Assembly: GCA_035063885.1 (NCBI GenBank)
Contig: JAPSFM010000032.1
Coordinates: 1 to 49,239 of the forward strand
From: CAADGY01 sp900696665
GTDB taxonomy: Bacteria; Acidobacteriota; Terriglobia; Bryobacterales; Bryobacteraceae
DNA length: 49,239 nucleotides
Reading direction: 5' to 3'
Shown: positions 15,862 through 24,584 of the stretch, piece after piece
Numbering within the stretch: position 1 is the first letter of the stretch
How the letters are laid out: each line of letters begins with the position of its first letter
The notes under the pieces: generated by a model
What the model saw: the letters and a program-made list of their open reading frames with translations, nothing else
Database searches by the model: none
Told to the model about the DNA's origin: nothing
Program-made: the position numbers and the translations under genes

Positions 15862-17091
15862 CTACCAGTCCACGACGCTGCCGTCGTCGGCGTCGTAGCT
15901 TTCGGGGTTGCGCCAGTCGTGGCCCAACTTATCCGCCATGGCATTCTCATCCAATTCAATGCCCAGGCCTGGGCCTGTGGGAAGTTCCAGGTATCCTTCC
16001 CGAACCTTGAACGGCTGTTTCAGATATCCTTCGCCGAGGGAGACCTGTTCCTGGCACAAGAAGTTCGGGATCGACGCCGCCAGTTGCACACCCGCGGCGA
16101 GGGAAATGGGTCCAAGCGGATTGTGCGGTGCGATCGACGCATAATACGCTTCGGCCATGCCCGCAATCAGACGGCATTCCGTGATGCCGCCGGCATGGCA
16201 AAGGTCCGGTTGTAAGATCGTCGCGGCCCCCTTCTCGAGCACTTCCCGGAAACCCCATTTTGTAAATACACGCTCGCCCGTGGCGATGGGCAGATGGGTA
16301 CCACGCGCGATCTCCGCCATGACGTCGTGGTTCTGCGCCTGGCACGGCTCTTCGATGAACATGGGCTGATACGGCTCCAGCGCCTTAATCAGCAGCTTGG
16401 CCGTAGCCGGGCTGATGGCGCCGTGGAAGTCGATACCGATGTCAATATCGTTTCCCACAGTTTTCCGGAATTCCGCGAATTTCTCGGCGGCGTACTGCAC
16501 CTCGGCCGGAGTTTCCACATAACGGGACGGCCGCCGTTTCGCCGGACCGGTCTTGAACGCAGTGAACCCTTCCTTCAGCCGTTGCTGGATTTGATCGGCT
16601 GAACGCGCGTGCGCGTAAACGCGAACACGTGTTCGCGTAGGGCCTCCCAACAGCTCGTACACCGGAACGCCCAATGCTTTGCCTTTGATGTCCCACAGTG
16701 CCTGGTCAATCCCGCTGAGCACGCTGGTGAGGATAGGGCCGCCCCGGTAGAAAGCATGCCGGTAGATGGCCTGCCAGTGATGCGCCACTTGCCGGGGGTC
16801 CTTCCCTACCAGGTAGGGCTCCACCTCTTTCACCGCCTCGGCGCAAGTCAGTGCGCGTCCCTCTGTAATGGGTTCTCCGAGGCCGGTGACACCCGCATTC
16901 GTATGGATCTTCAGGAACAGCCAGCGGGGTTTTACCAGAAAGGTTTCGAGCCGCGTAACCTTCAATTTGTCTTTCGGCGAAATGGGCGCGTCTTTCCGGG
17001 TTTCCTGTGCGGAAAGGGCGGTGATCGCCCCCAGGCCCCCGGCGGCAAGCGCGCGCCGCGTCAGCGTTCCTCCCGATCTGCGAATCTTCAT
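15862..17091 (-). CDS. dgoD: galactonate dehydratase-type enolase-superfamily enzyme with Tat-like leader
   Basis: A 409-residue enzyme of the mandelate-racemase group of the enolase superfamily, probably dehydrating D-galactonate to 2-keto-3-deoxygalactonate. Metal ligands Asp221, Glu247 and Glu273 (IDFHG, FIEEP, TGERVF) and the catalytic His223 and His323 (APHNPLGP) match E. coli DgoD, as do WLFLKI, FYRGGPIL, SGIDQALWDIKGK, HAGGITEC and the C-terminal WRNPES...DGSVVDW. The ATG at 17091 has GGAGGG 4 bases upstream. The first 28 residues hold LTRRALAAGGLGAITALSA, a twin-arginine-like leader that DgoD lacks, so the enzyme may be exported folded to the periplasm. Downstream come the TonB receptor and aldolase. 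Confidence 0.85.
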   Translation of the reverse strand: MKIRRSGGTLTRRALAAGGLGAITALSAQETRKDAPISPKDKLKVTRLETFLVKPRWLFLKIHTNAGVTGLGEPITEGRALTCAEAVKEVEPYLVGKDPRQVAHHWQAIYRHAFYRGGPILTSVLSGIDQALWDIKGKALGVPVYELLGGPTRTRVRVYAHARSADQIQQRLKEGFTAFKTGPAKRRPSRYVETPAEVQYAAEKFAEFRKTVGNDIDIGIDFHGAISPATAKLLIKALEPYQPMFIEEPCQAQNHDVMAEIARGTHLPIATGERVFTKWGFREVLEKGAATILQPDLCHAGGITECRLIAGMAEAYYASIAPHNPLGPISLAAGVQLAASIPNFLCQEQVSLGEGYLKQPFKVREGYLELPTGPGLGIELDENAMADKLGHDWRNPESYDADDGSVVDW

Positions 17092-17167
17092 ATGCCCTCC
17101 TGTGGAAGGGGCCAATCTACCGCGACGGATGCCCACAGCGCAACCGGGCACCAGATAATAGATAGAT

Positions 17168-19141
17168 ATGCGTCCCGCGGTGGGCCTCGCGTTGATTTTG
17201 AGTTCCGGGCTGCTGGGCCAGGTGCCGTCGATCGACCAGTCGCTCGAAATTAAAACGGTATCGAACCCTGTAATTGCACCCACGGCCCGCTTTGTCGCCT
17301 ACCAGGTGCAGGAACCGAACTGGAAGGACAACGTTTTTCACACGGAAATCTGGGTGGTGATGCTGGCGACCGGCGAGCGATACCAGTTGACCAAAGGCAC
17401 CAAATCGGCAACGAATCCGAAGTGGTCGCCGGATGGCAAACTCATCGCTTTTCTTTCCGAACGCGGTGAGAAGCAGCAAATATACGTGATCTCCCCAACA
17501 GGCGGTGAGGCGACGCAGCTCACGGAATTCGATACCGGCATCGAGGACATCGAATGGTCTCCCGACGGCCGGCACATTGCGTTCACCGCGCCGGGACCCG
17601 ACACCGAGGAGCGGAAGGAGCGCAAGGAGAAATATGGCGATTTCGTAGTGGTTCGCAGCGATTTCACGATGAAGCATCTGTGGATCATTCCGGTTGCCAC
17701 CGAGTCGAAAGAAAAGGCAAAGCCGCGGCAGCTAACCTCCGGCGAAAAGTACACGGTGGGCGATTTCGCCTGGTCGCCGGATTCGACGCAAATCGCGTTC
17801 ACCGCGGCTAAAGATCCGGATGCGGGTTCTTCAGAGACTTCGGATCTCTACGTCGCCGACGTGAGCATCCGCACGGTAAGGAATCTCGTCGGCACTCCGG
17901 GTCCGGAGACGAATCCCGTCTGGTCGCCGGACGGTAAACAGATCGCTTTTGAAACAGCGGCGGGCCAGCAGTATTTCTACTACATGAACCGGCGCATCGG
18001 AATCGTTTCCGCCGGGGGCGGCCCTCCAGCGATTCTGTCGGAGAGGTTCGATGAAAATCCCACTCTGATCGCCTGGGGCTCCGATGGGATCTATTTCTCC
18101 GCCAGCCAGCGCACCACCGCGCATCTGTTTCGAATCGACCCGGCGACGAAAGCTCTTCAACGCGTGTCGAAACCGGACCGGCTGGTCGCCACGCGCTTCT
18201 CTTTCACGAAAGATCTCTCCCAGATTGCGTTCGCTGGAGCTTCCCAAGGCTCGGCCGAGGAAATCTTTGTCTCTCCCGTAAAGGGGTTCCAACCGCGGGC
18301 CGTTACCAACATGGCCGAGCAGTGGCGCCCGTTCAATCCCGCAACGCGCGAGGTTATCGAGTGGAAGTCGCCCGATGGCACGATCATCGAAGGTGTGCTG
18401 CTGAAGCCGCCCGATTACGAGCCTCGGAAAAAATACCCGCTGCTGGTAGTGATTCATGGAGGACCCACCGGGGTAGACCGTCCGGTTCTGGCGCCGGATC
18501 GCTACTATCCGCTGGAACTGTTCGCCGCCAAGGGAGCGCTGATCCTGAAACCGAATTACCGGGGGTCCGCCGGATATGGCGAGCGGTTTCGTTCCCTGAA
18601 TGTTCGCAATCTCGGCATTGGGGACTACCAGGACATTGTTTCGGGTGTGGATTATCTCATTGCCAAAGGGATGGCCGACCGGACCCGCGTCGGTGCCATG
18701 GGCTGGAGCCAGGGCGGCTACATCGCCGCTTTTCTCGGCGCCTACGGCGACCGGTTCAAGGCGGTTTCCGCAGGAGCCGGTATTTCAAACTGGACCACCT
18801 ATTACGTCAATACCGATATCCACCCTTTTACACGTCAATATCTCAAAGCCACGCCGTGGGACGACCCTGAGATTTACCGCAAGACCTCGCCTATCACTTA
18901 CATCAACCGGGCCAGGACGCCCACGCTGATCCAGCACGGCGAGAACGACCGCCGTGTTCCCATTCCCAACGCCTACGAATTGTTCCAGGCGCTTCAGGAT
19001 CGCGGGGTACCCTCGAGGCTGATCGTGTACAAAGGCCTCGGCCACAGCATCGACAAGCCGCGGGAGCAGCGTGCCGTGATGCAGCACAATTATGACTGGT
19101 TCAGCGAGTGGATCTGGGGAGAGAAGCCTCAGGCGAAGTGA
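17168..19141 (+). CDS. secreted S9 family prolyl oligopeptidase-type peptidase
   Basis: A 657-residue serine peptidase with a short signal peptide (about 1-18). Residues 30-390 form a beta-propeller with repeated WSPDG motifs (near 86, 130, 202 and 252). The C-terminal alpha/beta-hydrolase domain has HGGPTG (430-435, oxyanion region), nucleophile Ser514 in GWSQGGY, Asp594 in GENDRRVP and His626 in GLGHS. It is expected to cut short peptides in the periplasm or outside, from the acylaminoacyl/dipeptidyl branch of the family. It is divergent from dgoD with 76 bases between them, and its last 13 bases overlap the convergent symporter gene. Confidence 0.92.
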   Translation: MRPAVGLALILSSGLLGQVPSIDQSLEIKTVSNPVIAPTARFVAYQVQEPNWKDNVFHTEIWVVMLATGERYQLTKGTKSATNPKWSPDGKLIAFLSERGEKQQIYVISPTGGEATQLTEFDTGIEDIEWSPDGRHIAFTAPGPDTEERKERKEKYGDFVVVRSDFTMKHLWIIPVATESKEKAKPRQLTSGEKYTVGDFAWSPDSTQIAFTAAKDPDAGSSETSDLYVADVSIRTVRNLVGTPGPETNPVWSPDGKQIAFETAAGQQYFYYMNRRIGIVSAGGGPPAILSERFDENPTLIAWGSDGIYFSASQRTTAHLFRIDPATKALQRVSKPDRLVATRFSFTKDLSQIAFAGASQGSAEEIFVSPVKGFQPRAVTNMAEQWRPFNPATREVIEWKSPDGTIIEGVLLKPPDYEPRKKYPLLVVIHGGPTGVDRPVLAPDRYYPLELFAAKGALILKPNYRGSAGYGERFRSLNVRNLGIGDYQDIVSGVDYLIAKGMADRTRVGAMGWSQGGYIAAFLGAYGDRFKAVSAGAGISNWTTYYVNTDIHPFTRQYLKATPWDDPEIYRKTSPITYINRARTPTLIQHGENDRRVPIPNAYELFQALQDRGVPSRLIVYKGLGHSIDKPREQRAVMQHNYDWFSEWIWGEKPQAK

Positions 19142-20703
19142 ATCCAGAGCCCCAGGATGGCCCCTCCAATGAGAACCGTCCAAAGGATCGCGCCCCGCTG
19201 TGCCGCGAACTGCGGGCGTTGGGACCAGTCGAACGTGAGATTCGCAAGGCTTTCCCGTACGGGCGCCGTGGTGGCCTTGCTGACGATCACCATGAGTAGC
19301 ACGCAGACGGCAAACACAATCACGCTGAAATTCAGGAAGCTGAACGCTACTACGGAGTTCAAGGGGCCAAGGTCCATCCCGAATCCATTGCGCAGAATAT
19401 CCAGAAGGAACCGTGCCGCGCCAATCAGGCCTCCGAAAACCAATGTGGTAAACGCAGCTCGCGCCGTCGCGCCTTTCCAGAGAATTCCCGTAAGGAAAGT
19501 GGCCGTGATCGGCGCACCCACATAGGCCTGGACGCTTTGCAGATATTGATAGATCTCGGCGTTCAGGTACCGGATAAATGGAATCCAGGCGACGCTGATG
19601 ATGACGATCGCGGTGGTCGTCAGCCTGCCGATCAGGACCAGGCGGCGTTCGCCGGCGCCGGGACGCAGCTTCGCATAGACATCCATCGTGATGAGCGTAG
19701 AGCAGGAATTAAATACCGAGCTTAGCGATGACATCAGCGCGGCGAGCAGCGCGGCGATCATCAACCCCGTCAATCCGGGAGGCAACAGGCGCAGCACCAT
19801 GAGCGGATAAGCGTTGTCGCCGGTTACGTCACCAGGCCAGAGCGCTTTAGCAATCAATCCGGGCAGGACGAGAATGAACACCGGCAGAATTTTCAGCGCC
19901 GCGCAGAAAAATGCGCCTTTTCGGGCATGGTCGATGTTCCGTGCGCTTAGCGTCTTCTGAACGATCACCTGGTCCGTGCACCAGTACCAGATTCCGAGAA
20001 TCAACGTCCCGACCGTAGTGCCGAGCCACGGGTACACCGGGTGATCGATGGGCTTGATCATGCGAAAGTGGTCCGGCGGCAAAGCGGCGCGGAGCCCTTC
20101 GAATCCCCCCAACTCGTTTAAGCCCACCAGCGTGAGAACGACAGCGCCGCCGATGAGGACAAACGCCTGGAACAGATCGGTGTAGATGACCGCCGCCAGG
20201 CCTCCAGCCACGGTATAGATCCCGGTTGCGATCACCAACAGGATGGCGGAGGTCATGTAATCCCAGCCCACCACTTCGCGGATGAGGATGCCGCCCGCGA
20301 ACAAGGACACCGAGATTTTGGTGAAGACATAGGCGAACAGCGAAACGATGGTCAGATACCACCGGCAATTCGCGCTGAACCGGCGCTCTAGAAATTCGGG
20401 CATGGTGAAAACCCGGCTCTGGAGATAGTAAGGCACGAAGAGCCAGCCGAGCAGCAGCAGGCAGAACCCCGCCGACCACTCGTAAGCGCCAACTGCGAGT
20501 CCGGTGGAAGCACCTGAGCCGGCAAGCCCGATGAAATGCTCGCTGCCGATGTTTGTAGCGAACAGAGATGCGCCGATGGCGAACCACCCTACGTGCTGCC
20601 CGGCGAGGAAATAATCCCGGCTGGTGCGCTCACGCCGCGAATGATAAAAGCCGACCGCAAAGACCGCCAGGAAATAGACGGCAACAATGATGGTATCGAG
20701 CAT
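19129..20703 (-). CDS. sodium:solute symporter (SSS family)
   Basis: A 524-residue inner-membrane symporter with about 13-14 transmembrane segments. The N-terminal stretch with RTSRDYFLAGQHVGWFAIGASLFATNIGSE is typical of the sugar branch of the family (SGLT/YidK-like), with GLAGSGA after it and FQAFVLIGGA and FNSCSTLITMD further on. It would bring in a sugar or sugar acid with Na+. Located beside a secreted peptidase and near sugar-acid genes; the substrate is not determined by sequence. The ATG at 20703 is preceded by GGGA. Its 3' end overlaps the S9 peptidase gene by 13 bases tail to tail. Confidence 0.9.
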   Translation of the reverse strand: MLDTIIVAVYFLAVFAVGFYHSRRERTSRDYFLAGQHVGWFAIGASLFATNIGSEHFIGLAGSGASTGLAVGAYEWSAGFCLLLLGWLFVPYYLQSRVFTMPEFLERRFSANCRWYLTIVSLFAYVFTKISVSLFAGGILIREVVGWDYMTSAILLVIATGIYTVAGGLAAVIYTDLFQAFVLIGGAVVLTLVGLNELGGFEGLRAALPPDHFRMIKPIDHPVYPWLGTTVGTLILGIWYWCTDQVIVQKTLSARNIDHARKGAFFCAALKILPVFILVLPGLIAKALWPGDVTGDNAYPLMVLRLLPPGLTGLMIAALLAALMSSLSSVFNSCSTLITMDVYAKLRPGAGERRLVLIGRLTTTAIVIISVAWIPFIRYLNAEIYQYLQSVQAYVGAPITATFLTGILWKGATARAAFTTLVFGGLIGAARFLLDILRNGFGMDLGPLNSVVAFSFLNFSVIVFAVCVLLMVIVSKATTAPVRESLANLTFDWSQRPQFAAQRGAILWTVLIGGAILGLWIHFA

Positions 20704-20776
20704 TCCCGATTAGTTTACCGGGACGCGCAGACTTCGCGCTGCTGATTCTGACGGTTGGATTTGAAGGAATGTTCCG

Positions 20777-20810
20777 GGGGGACCGCTTTTAGAACGGGCC
20801 CGCGGTCCCC
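20777..20810. terminator. hairpin between the cytochrome and symporter genes
   Basis: GGGGACCGC (20777-20785) and GCGGTCCCC (20802-20810) form a 9-bp stem, 16 bases past the cytochrome stop on the minus strand. There is no T run, so it is a probable but not classic terminator. Confidence 0.55.
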
Positions 20811-20825
20811 GAACCGGACTGAAAG

Positions 20826-21170
20826 CTATGACTTGCCCTTGACGTGGCACTTGTTGCAGTTGCCTTTGCTTTCAAAAGCTTTACCGCCCGCCCGGTGGCA
20901 GAAACCGCATGAGATCTGTTTCGTTTCGGCCGGTTTATGCATTCCGGCTTTATAGTTGAGGTTATCTGTCTTCTTTTCCGGAAACAGCTTGGGATGGCAT
21001 GTTTTGCAGTCACCGGTCTTCGCCTCCCGCTCCTGGTGCTTCCAGTGGTCGAAGGTCACGGCGCCCATCTTGCTCTTATAGACCAGCTTTTCCGTACCCT
21101 CTTTGGCGATTAGGCTGCCTAGGCTCACGACCATGATCACAGCCACCCCGAATGCGAAAAATTGACGCAT
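20826..21170 (-). CDS. small periplasmic triheme cytochrome c (c7-like)
   Basis: A 114-residue protein with a signal peptide or N-terminal anchor (about 1-22) and three heme c attachment motifs: CKTCH (55-59), CGFCH (88-92) and CNKCH (105-109). TFDHWKH (39-45) and MHKP (77-80) supply likely axial histidines, a pattern of the cytochrome c7/c3 group. It should carry electrons in the periplasm. No reductase or oxidase gene stands beside it, so the partner is unknown. GGGAGA lies upstream of the ATG. It diverges from the Asp-box protein gene. Confidence 0.9.
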   Translation of the reverse strand: MRQFFAFGVAVIMVVSLGSLIAKEGTEKLVYKSKMGAVTFDHWKHQEREAKTGDCKTCHPKLFPEKKTDNLNYKAGMHKPAETKQISCGFCHRAGGKAFESKGNCNKCHVKGKS

Positions 21171-21312
21171 TATGAATCTCCCTGTTTCTAGACGAACTAT
21201 GCTGCCAACAGGTTTATACTATCGCGATCGAACCGGTTTTGGGCAGGCCTCCGCCTGTTCAATCGGCAGAGGCAGTAGTACGAAGCGGGCTGCGGCGTCC
21301 TTCGGCTAGTTC

Positions 21313-21332
21313 GCCGGCGACTTTGCGCCGGC
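21313..21332. other. short inverted repeat in the divergent intergenic region
   Basis: GCCGGCG (21313-21319) and CGCCGGC (21326-21332) pair as a 7-bp stem between the cytochrome and Asp-box genes. It could be a regulator site or a structured leader of the plus-strand gene; nothing else is seen in this 217-base gap. Confidence 0.3.
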
Positions 21333-21387
21333 CAGTGTCAGTTGACGTCTAGACTGAATAAAGAACACTAAATAAGCCCGAATTCTT

Positions 21388-23670
21388 ATGAAACGTTGTC
21401 TTGCTCTCTTTGCTCTTGCCGCCGCGGCGTTGGCGGCAACCTTTACGGTCACCCCGGACCCACGCTGGAAGATTATCGGGCCGGGCGGCGGGGGTGCGCA
21501 GTTTTCACCCACTCTCAGCCCTCACAACCCTTCACGAGTGTTGGTGGCATGCGACATGACCGGCTCCTATATTACCGACGACGCCGGTGAATCGTGGCAC
21601 AACTTCAATCTGATGGGGGTATCGCGCTTCTTCGTTTTTGATCCTCACGATCCGGACAGAATCTACGCGCAGGCCGCCGGCCTGTGGCGCACCGCGAATG
21701 GCGGTAAGAGCTGGGAACTGATTGATCCCCGTCCGGAGTCAATCAAAGAAGTGACGATGCCGGACGACCACGCCGGTGTGCGCTTTCTTACGGAAGGCCC
21801 CGAACCCGGCAATATCTCCGCCCTGGCGGTCGACCCCGCCGATTCCAAAATCCTCTATGCGGCTGTTTCTTCAGAAGCCGGCGCGGTGCTGCGCTTGTCG
21901 CATGACGGTGCGGAATCCTGGCGCGATGCCGGTGTGATTCCTATCGCAGCCACGCGGCTGTATATTGATCCGGAATCTCCGAAGAACAGCCGGACCATCT
22001 ATGCAATCGGCAACCGCTCCGTTGCCGTACGCGAGAACGGTGCCTGGAGGGAAAATCCGGGGCCGCTCCCAACGGGCTCATTCAGTGGAACTTCGGCCGG
22101 ATTTCCCTCCGATGGCGGCAAACCGGTTATCTATGCCGTATCCGGCGCCAATCTTTTCGTGTCGGAAGACGGTGGCGCAAGTTGGCGCTCCTCCAGCGTC
22201 GCCGGCCTGGACGCGGCCCGATACGAGACCATCGCGACCAGCCTGAACCATCCCGGCGTGGCTTACGTCTCCGTCAGCCGCGCCACAGCTGGCGGAGTAA
22301 GTGTTTTTGGCGTCGCAAAAACCACGAATCGCGGCGCAAGTTGGGATTTCATTCGCAGGGAGACATCCGATACGCCGGGCGCGGGCATGCACGATGCCTG
22401 GCTCACCCGCCGGTTCGGTCCAGGGTGGGGGGAGAGTCCGCTAGGCCTGGGTGTTGCACCGAACGACCCGGACATTGTCTACAGCACCGACTACGGCCGC
22501 ACCATGCGCAGCACCGATGGCGGCAGCAACTGGACGGCCGTCTATTCCAAGGAAGTTGAGGGCGGCGGCTACACCACCCGCGGTCTCGATGTGACCACTA
22601 ACTACGGTATTCATTTCGACCCGTTTGATGCGAAGCGGATTTTCATCTCCTATACCGACATTGGACTGTTTCACAGCGAAGACGGCGGCCGGAGCTGGTT
22701 CAGTTCCACCACGAACGGCGTGCCGCGCCGGTGGGTAAACACAACCTACTGGCTCGAATTCGATCCGGAAGTGAAAGGGCGCATGTGGGCCGCGATGAGC
22801 GGCAACCACGACCTGCCGCGGCCAAAGATGTGGCGTACGCAAAATCCCGATAATTATGTCGGCGGGGTCGTCCGCAGCGACGACGGGGGAAAAACCTGGA
22901 CCCGGACGACGAATGGCATGGGAGAAACGGCGGCGACTCACATCCTGCTCGATCCCACTAGCCCGAAGGGATCCCGCGTTCTCTATGTCACCGGATTCGG
23001 ACGCGGTGTATTCAAATCCACCGACGGCGGTGAGACCTGGACACTGAAGAATAATGGTCTGCCCGCACACCAGCCCTTCGCCTGGCGGCTGATCAGAGAT
23101 CGGAACGGCGTGCTTTATCTCGTGATTGCGCGCCGCAGCGAAAACGGCGGCTTCGGCAATGCGGAAGACGGTTTTCTATATCGCTCCGACAACGGGGCGG
23201 AGCACTGGACAAAGATCGAACTGCCGGTGGGCGTGAATGGCCCGAACGGCCTCGCGGTGGATTCTGCAAATCCCCGGCGGCTGTACCTGGCCGTGTGGGG
23301 ACGCAGAGCAACAGACCGCGCCGTGGATGGCGGGATCTTTCTTTCAAACGATGCCGGCGCCTCCTGGCGTAACGTCCTCTCAAAAGACCAGCACGTTTAC
23401 GACATCACGATCGATCCGCGGAACGCGAATATCCTGTATGCATGCGGCTTCGAGTCCTCGGCCTGGAAATCTGCCGACCGTGGTGAAACCTGGAGCCGGA
23501 TTCCCGGCTACGACTTCAAGTGGGGCCACCGGGTATTCCCCGACCCGCGCAACGCCTCGAAGATCTACATAACGACCTATGGCGGAAGCGTGTGGCATGG
23601 TCCGGCCGGCGGCACAGACAGTTATCGTTCTACTCCGCCATCAAGTAGATCGCCAAAGACGCGCAGATGA
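21388..23670 (+). CDS. secreted Asp-box (BNR) beta-propeller protein
   Basis: A 760-residue exported protein with a signal peptide (about 1-17). At least nine Asp-box motifs of the form S/T-x-D-x-G-x-S/T-W are spread along it (for example TDDAGESW, SEDGGASW, STDGGSNW, SEDGGRSW, SDDGGKTW, STDGGETW, SADRGETW), which define one or two beta-propellers as in sialidase, sortilin and GH74 xyloglucanase relatives. I see no convincing sialidase arginine triad, so a GH74-like glycanase or a carbohydrate-binding surface protein are both possible. Its 3' end overlaps the convergent EamA permease gene by 41 bases. Confidence 0.8.
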   Translation: MKRCLALFALAAAALAATFTVTPDPRWKIIGPGGGGAQFSPTLSPHNPSRVLVACDMTGSYITDDAGESWHNFNLMGVSRFFVFDPHDPDRIYAQAAGLWRTANGGKSWELIDPRPESIKEVTMPDDHAGVRFLTEGPEPGNISALAVDPADSKILYAAVSSEAGAVLRLSHDGAESWRDAGVIPIAATRLYIDPESPKNSRTIYAIGNRSVAVRENGAWRENPGPLPTGSFSGTSAGFPSDGGKPVIYAVSGANLFVSEDGGASWRSSSVAGLDAARYETIATSLNHPGVAYVSVSRATAGGVSVFGVAKTTNRGASWDFIRRETSDTPGAGMHDAWLTRRFGPGWGESPLGLGVAPNDPDIVYSTDYGRTMRSTDGGSNWTAVYSKEVEGGGYTTRGLDVTTNYGIHFDPFDAKRIFISYTDIGLFHSEDGGRSWFSSTTNGVPRRWVNTTYWLEFDPEVKGRMWAAMSGNHDLPRPKMWRTQNPDNYVGGVVRSDDGGKTWTRTTNGMGETAATHILLDPTSPKGSRVLYVTGFGRGVFKSTDGGETWTLKNNGLPAHQPFAWRLIRDRNGVLYLVIARRSENGGFGNAEDGFLYRSDNGAEHWTKIELPVGVNGPNGLAVDSANPRRLYLAVWGRRATDRAVDGGIFLSNDAGASWRNVLSKDQHVYDITIDPRNANILYACGFESSAWKSADRGETWSRIPGYDFKWGHRVFPDPRNASKIYITTYGGSVWHGPAGGTDSYRSTPPSSRSPKTRR

Positions 23671-24490
23671 GGCCTACCGTCACAATCGCGTTCGGCACTA
23701 CCTGATACAGCGCGAGAGAGATCACGACTGTCAGCACCGGCGCCAAGGCGGTCATCGGCACCACGATAATCGCCTTGCCGTATCGTACGGCATAGACCAG
23801 GCATAAAGCACCGATGGAGTTCAGCACCTGAATCAGGGCCGCGGCCCATGGGCCGCGAAAGCCCCAATTGATCGGCTGCGAGAAATCCGTCATGATGAGC
23901 GCCGCCGGTATGAAAGCCAGGCCGCCCAGCATCATGTAGAAGAATATGCTCTCCGGAGCGATGTCATTCGTCGAGACCTTCATCACGAAGGCCTGTACAC
24001 CCCAGGCGACGAACACACACGAGGCCAGTGCAATCCACCACTGGCTGGTTGCAATGGAGCTTCCCGGCGGCTGATACGAGAGCATCGCGATGGCCGGAAA
24101 AGCGAGAATAATGCCAGCCCAGCTTTTCTTGCGGGCTCTCTCTTTGAGAACCGATACGGATAGAATGACGGTCAATACCGGATATAAGGAGACGATAGGA
24201 AATATCAGATAAGCGGGACCAAGCCGCAATGCCTGGAATAGTATGATTTGTCCCCCTGCACCCAGCAGGCCCACTGCCAGACCAAGGGCAACTGTCCGCC
24301 GGTCGTGCTGCAATTTCCAATTGATGATCTTCAATGCGACCAGTGCGCAGGGCACCATTGTAAGCGCCCAGACGGAATAACCGAGTGTTGCCGGAAATCC
24401 GGCTTTCTCGGGAACTTCAATGAAAGCGCCCCAGATGCCCCAGAAAACAGTAGTCACAATGGCGAAGAGAAGCCAGAGCCGGGTCTTCAG
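23630..24490 (-). CDS. EamA/DMT-family permease, probable CTG start
   Basis: A membrane protein of about 286 residues with the ten-helix, two-repeat layout of the drug/metabolite transporter family; FWGIWGAF in the first helix and VLTVILSVSVLKERARKKSW at the end of the first EamA repeat are typical. Substrate unknown. The first ordinary start codon is GTG at 24457, but it cuts into the first transmembrane helix and has no ribosome-binding site. In the same frame, CTG at 24490 gives LLKTRLWLLFAIVTTVFWG-type sequence, a full first helix, and has AGGAGG 9 bases upstream. An ATT at 24496 is also in frame but too close to the site. I therefore set the start at 24490. Confidence 0.7.
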   Translation of the reverse strand: MKTRLWLLFAIVTTVFWGIWGAFIEVPEKAGFPATLGYSVWALTMVPCALVALKIINWKLQHDRRTVALGLAVGLLGAGGQIILFQALRLGPAYLIFPIVSLYPVLTVILSVSVLKERARKKSWAGIILAFPAIAMLSYQPPGSSIATSQWWIALASCVFVAWGVQAFVMKVSTNDIAPESIFFYMMLGGLAFIPAALIMTDFSQPINWGFRGPWAAALIQVLNSIGALCLVYAVRYGKAIIVVPMTALAPVLTVVISLALYQVVPNAIVTVGLICASLAIYLMAE

Positions 24491-24514
24491 AAGAATTGTC
24501 CTCCTTCACAAAAA

Positions 24515-24549
24515 TAGCGCCCGACCCGTAAAAAAGGGCCCGGGCGCTA
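24515..24549 (-). terminator. rho-independent terminator after the esterase gene
   Basis: TAGCGCCCG (24515-24523) and CGGGCGCTA (24541-24549) form a 9-bp stem. On the minus strand the stem is followed directly by TTTTTG. It lies 36 bases past the esterase stop and ends the TonB receptor-esterase transcript just before the permease ribosome-binding site. Confidence 0.8.
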
Positions 24550-24584
24550 AGTACAAGATACTACCTTCTCTGCTCAGATGCCGA

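Noticed and set aside
17117..17677. A 187-codon minus-strand open frame opposite the start of the S9 peptidase
   Set aside because: No ribosome-binding site or family motif; the S9 peptidase signal peptide and propeller occupy the other strand.
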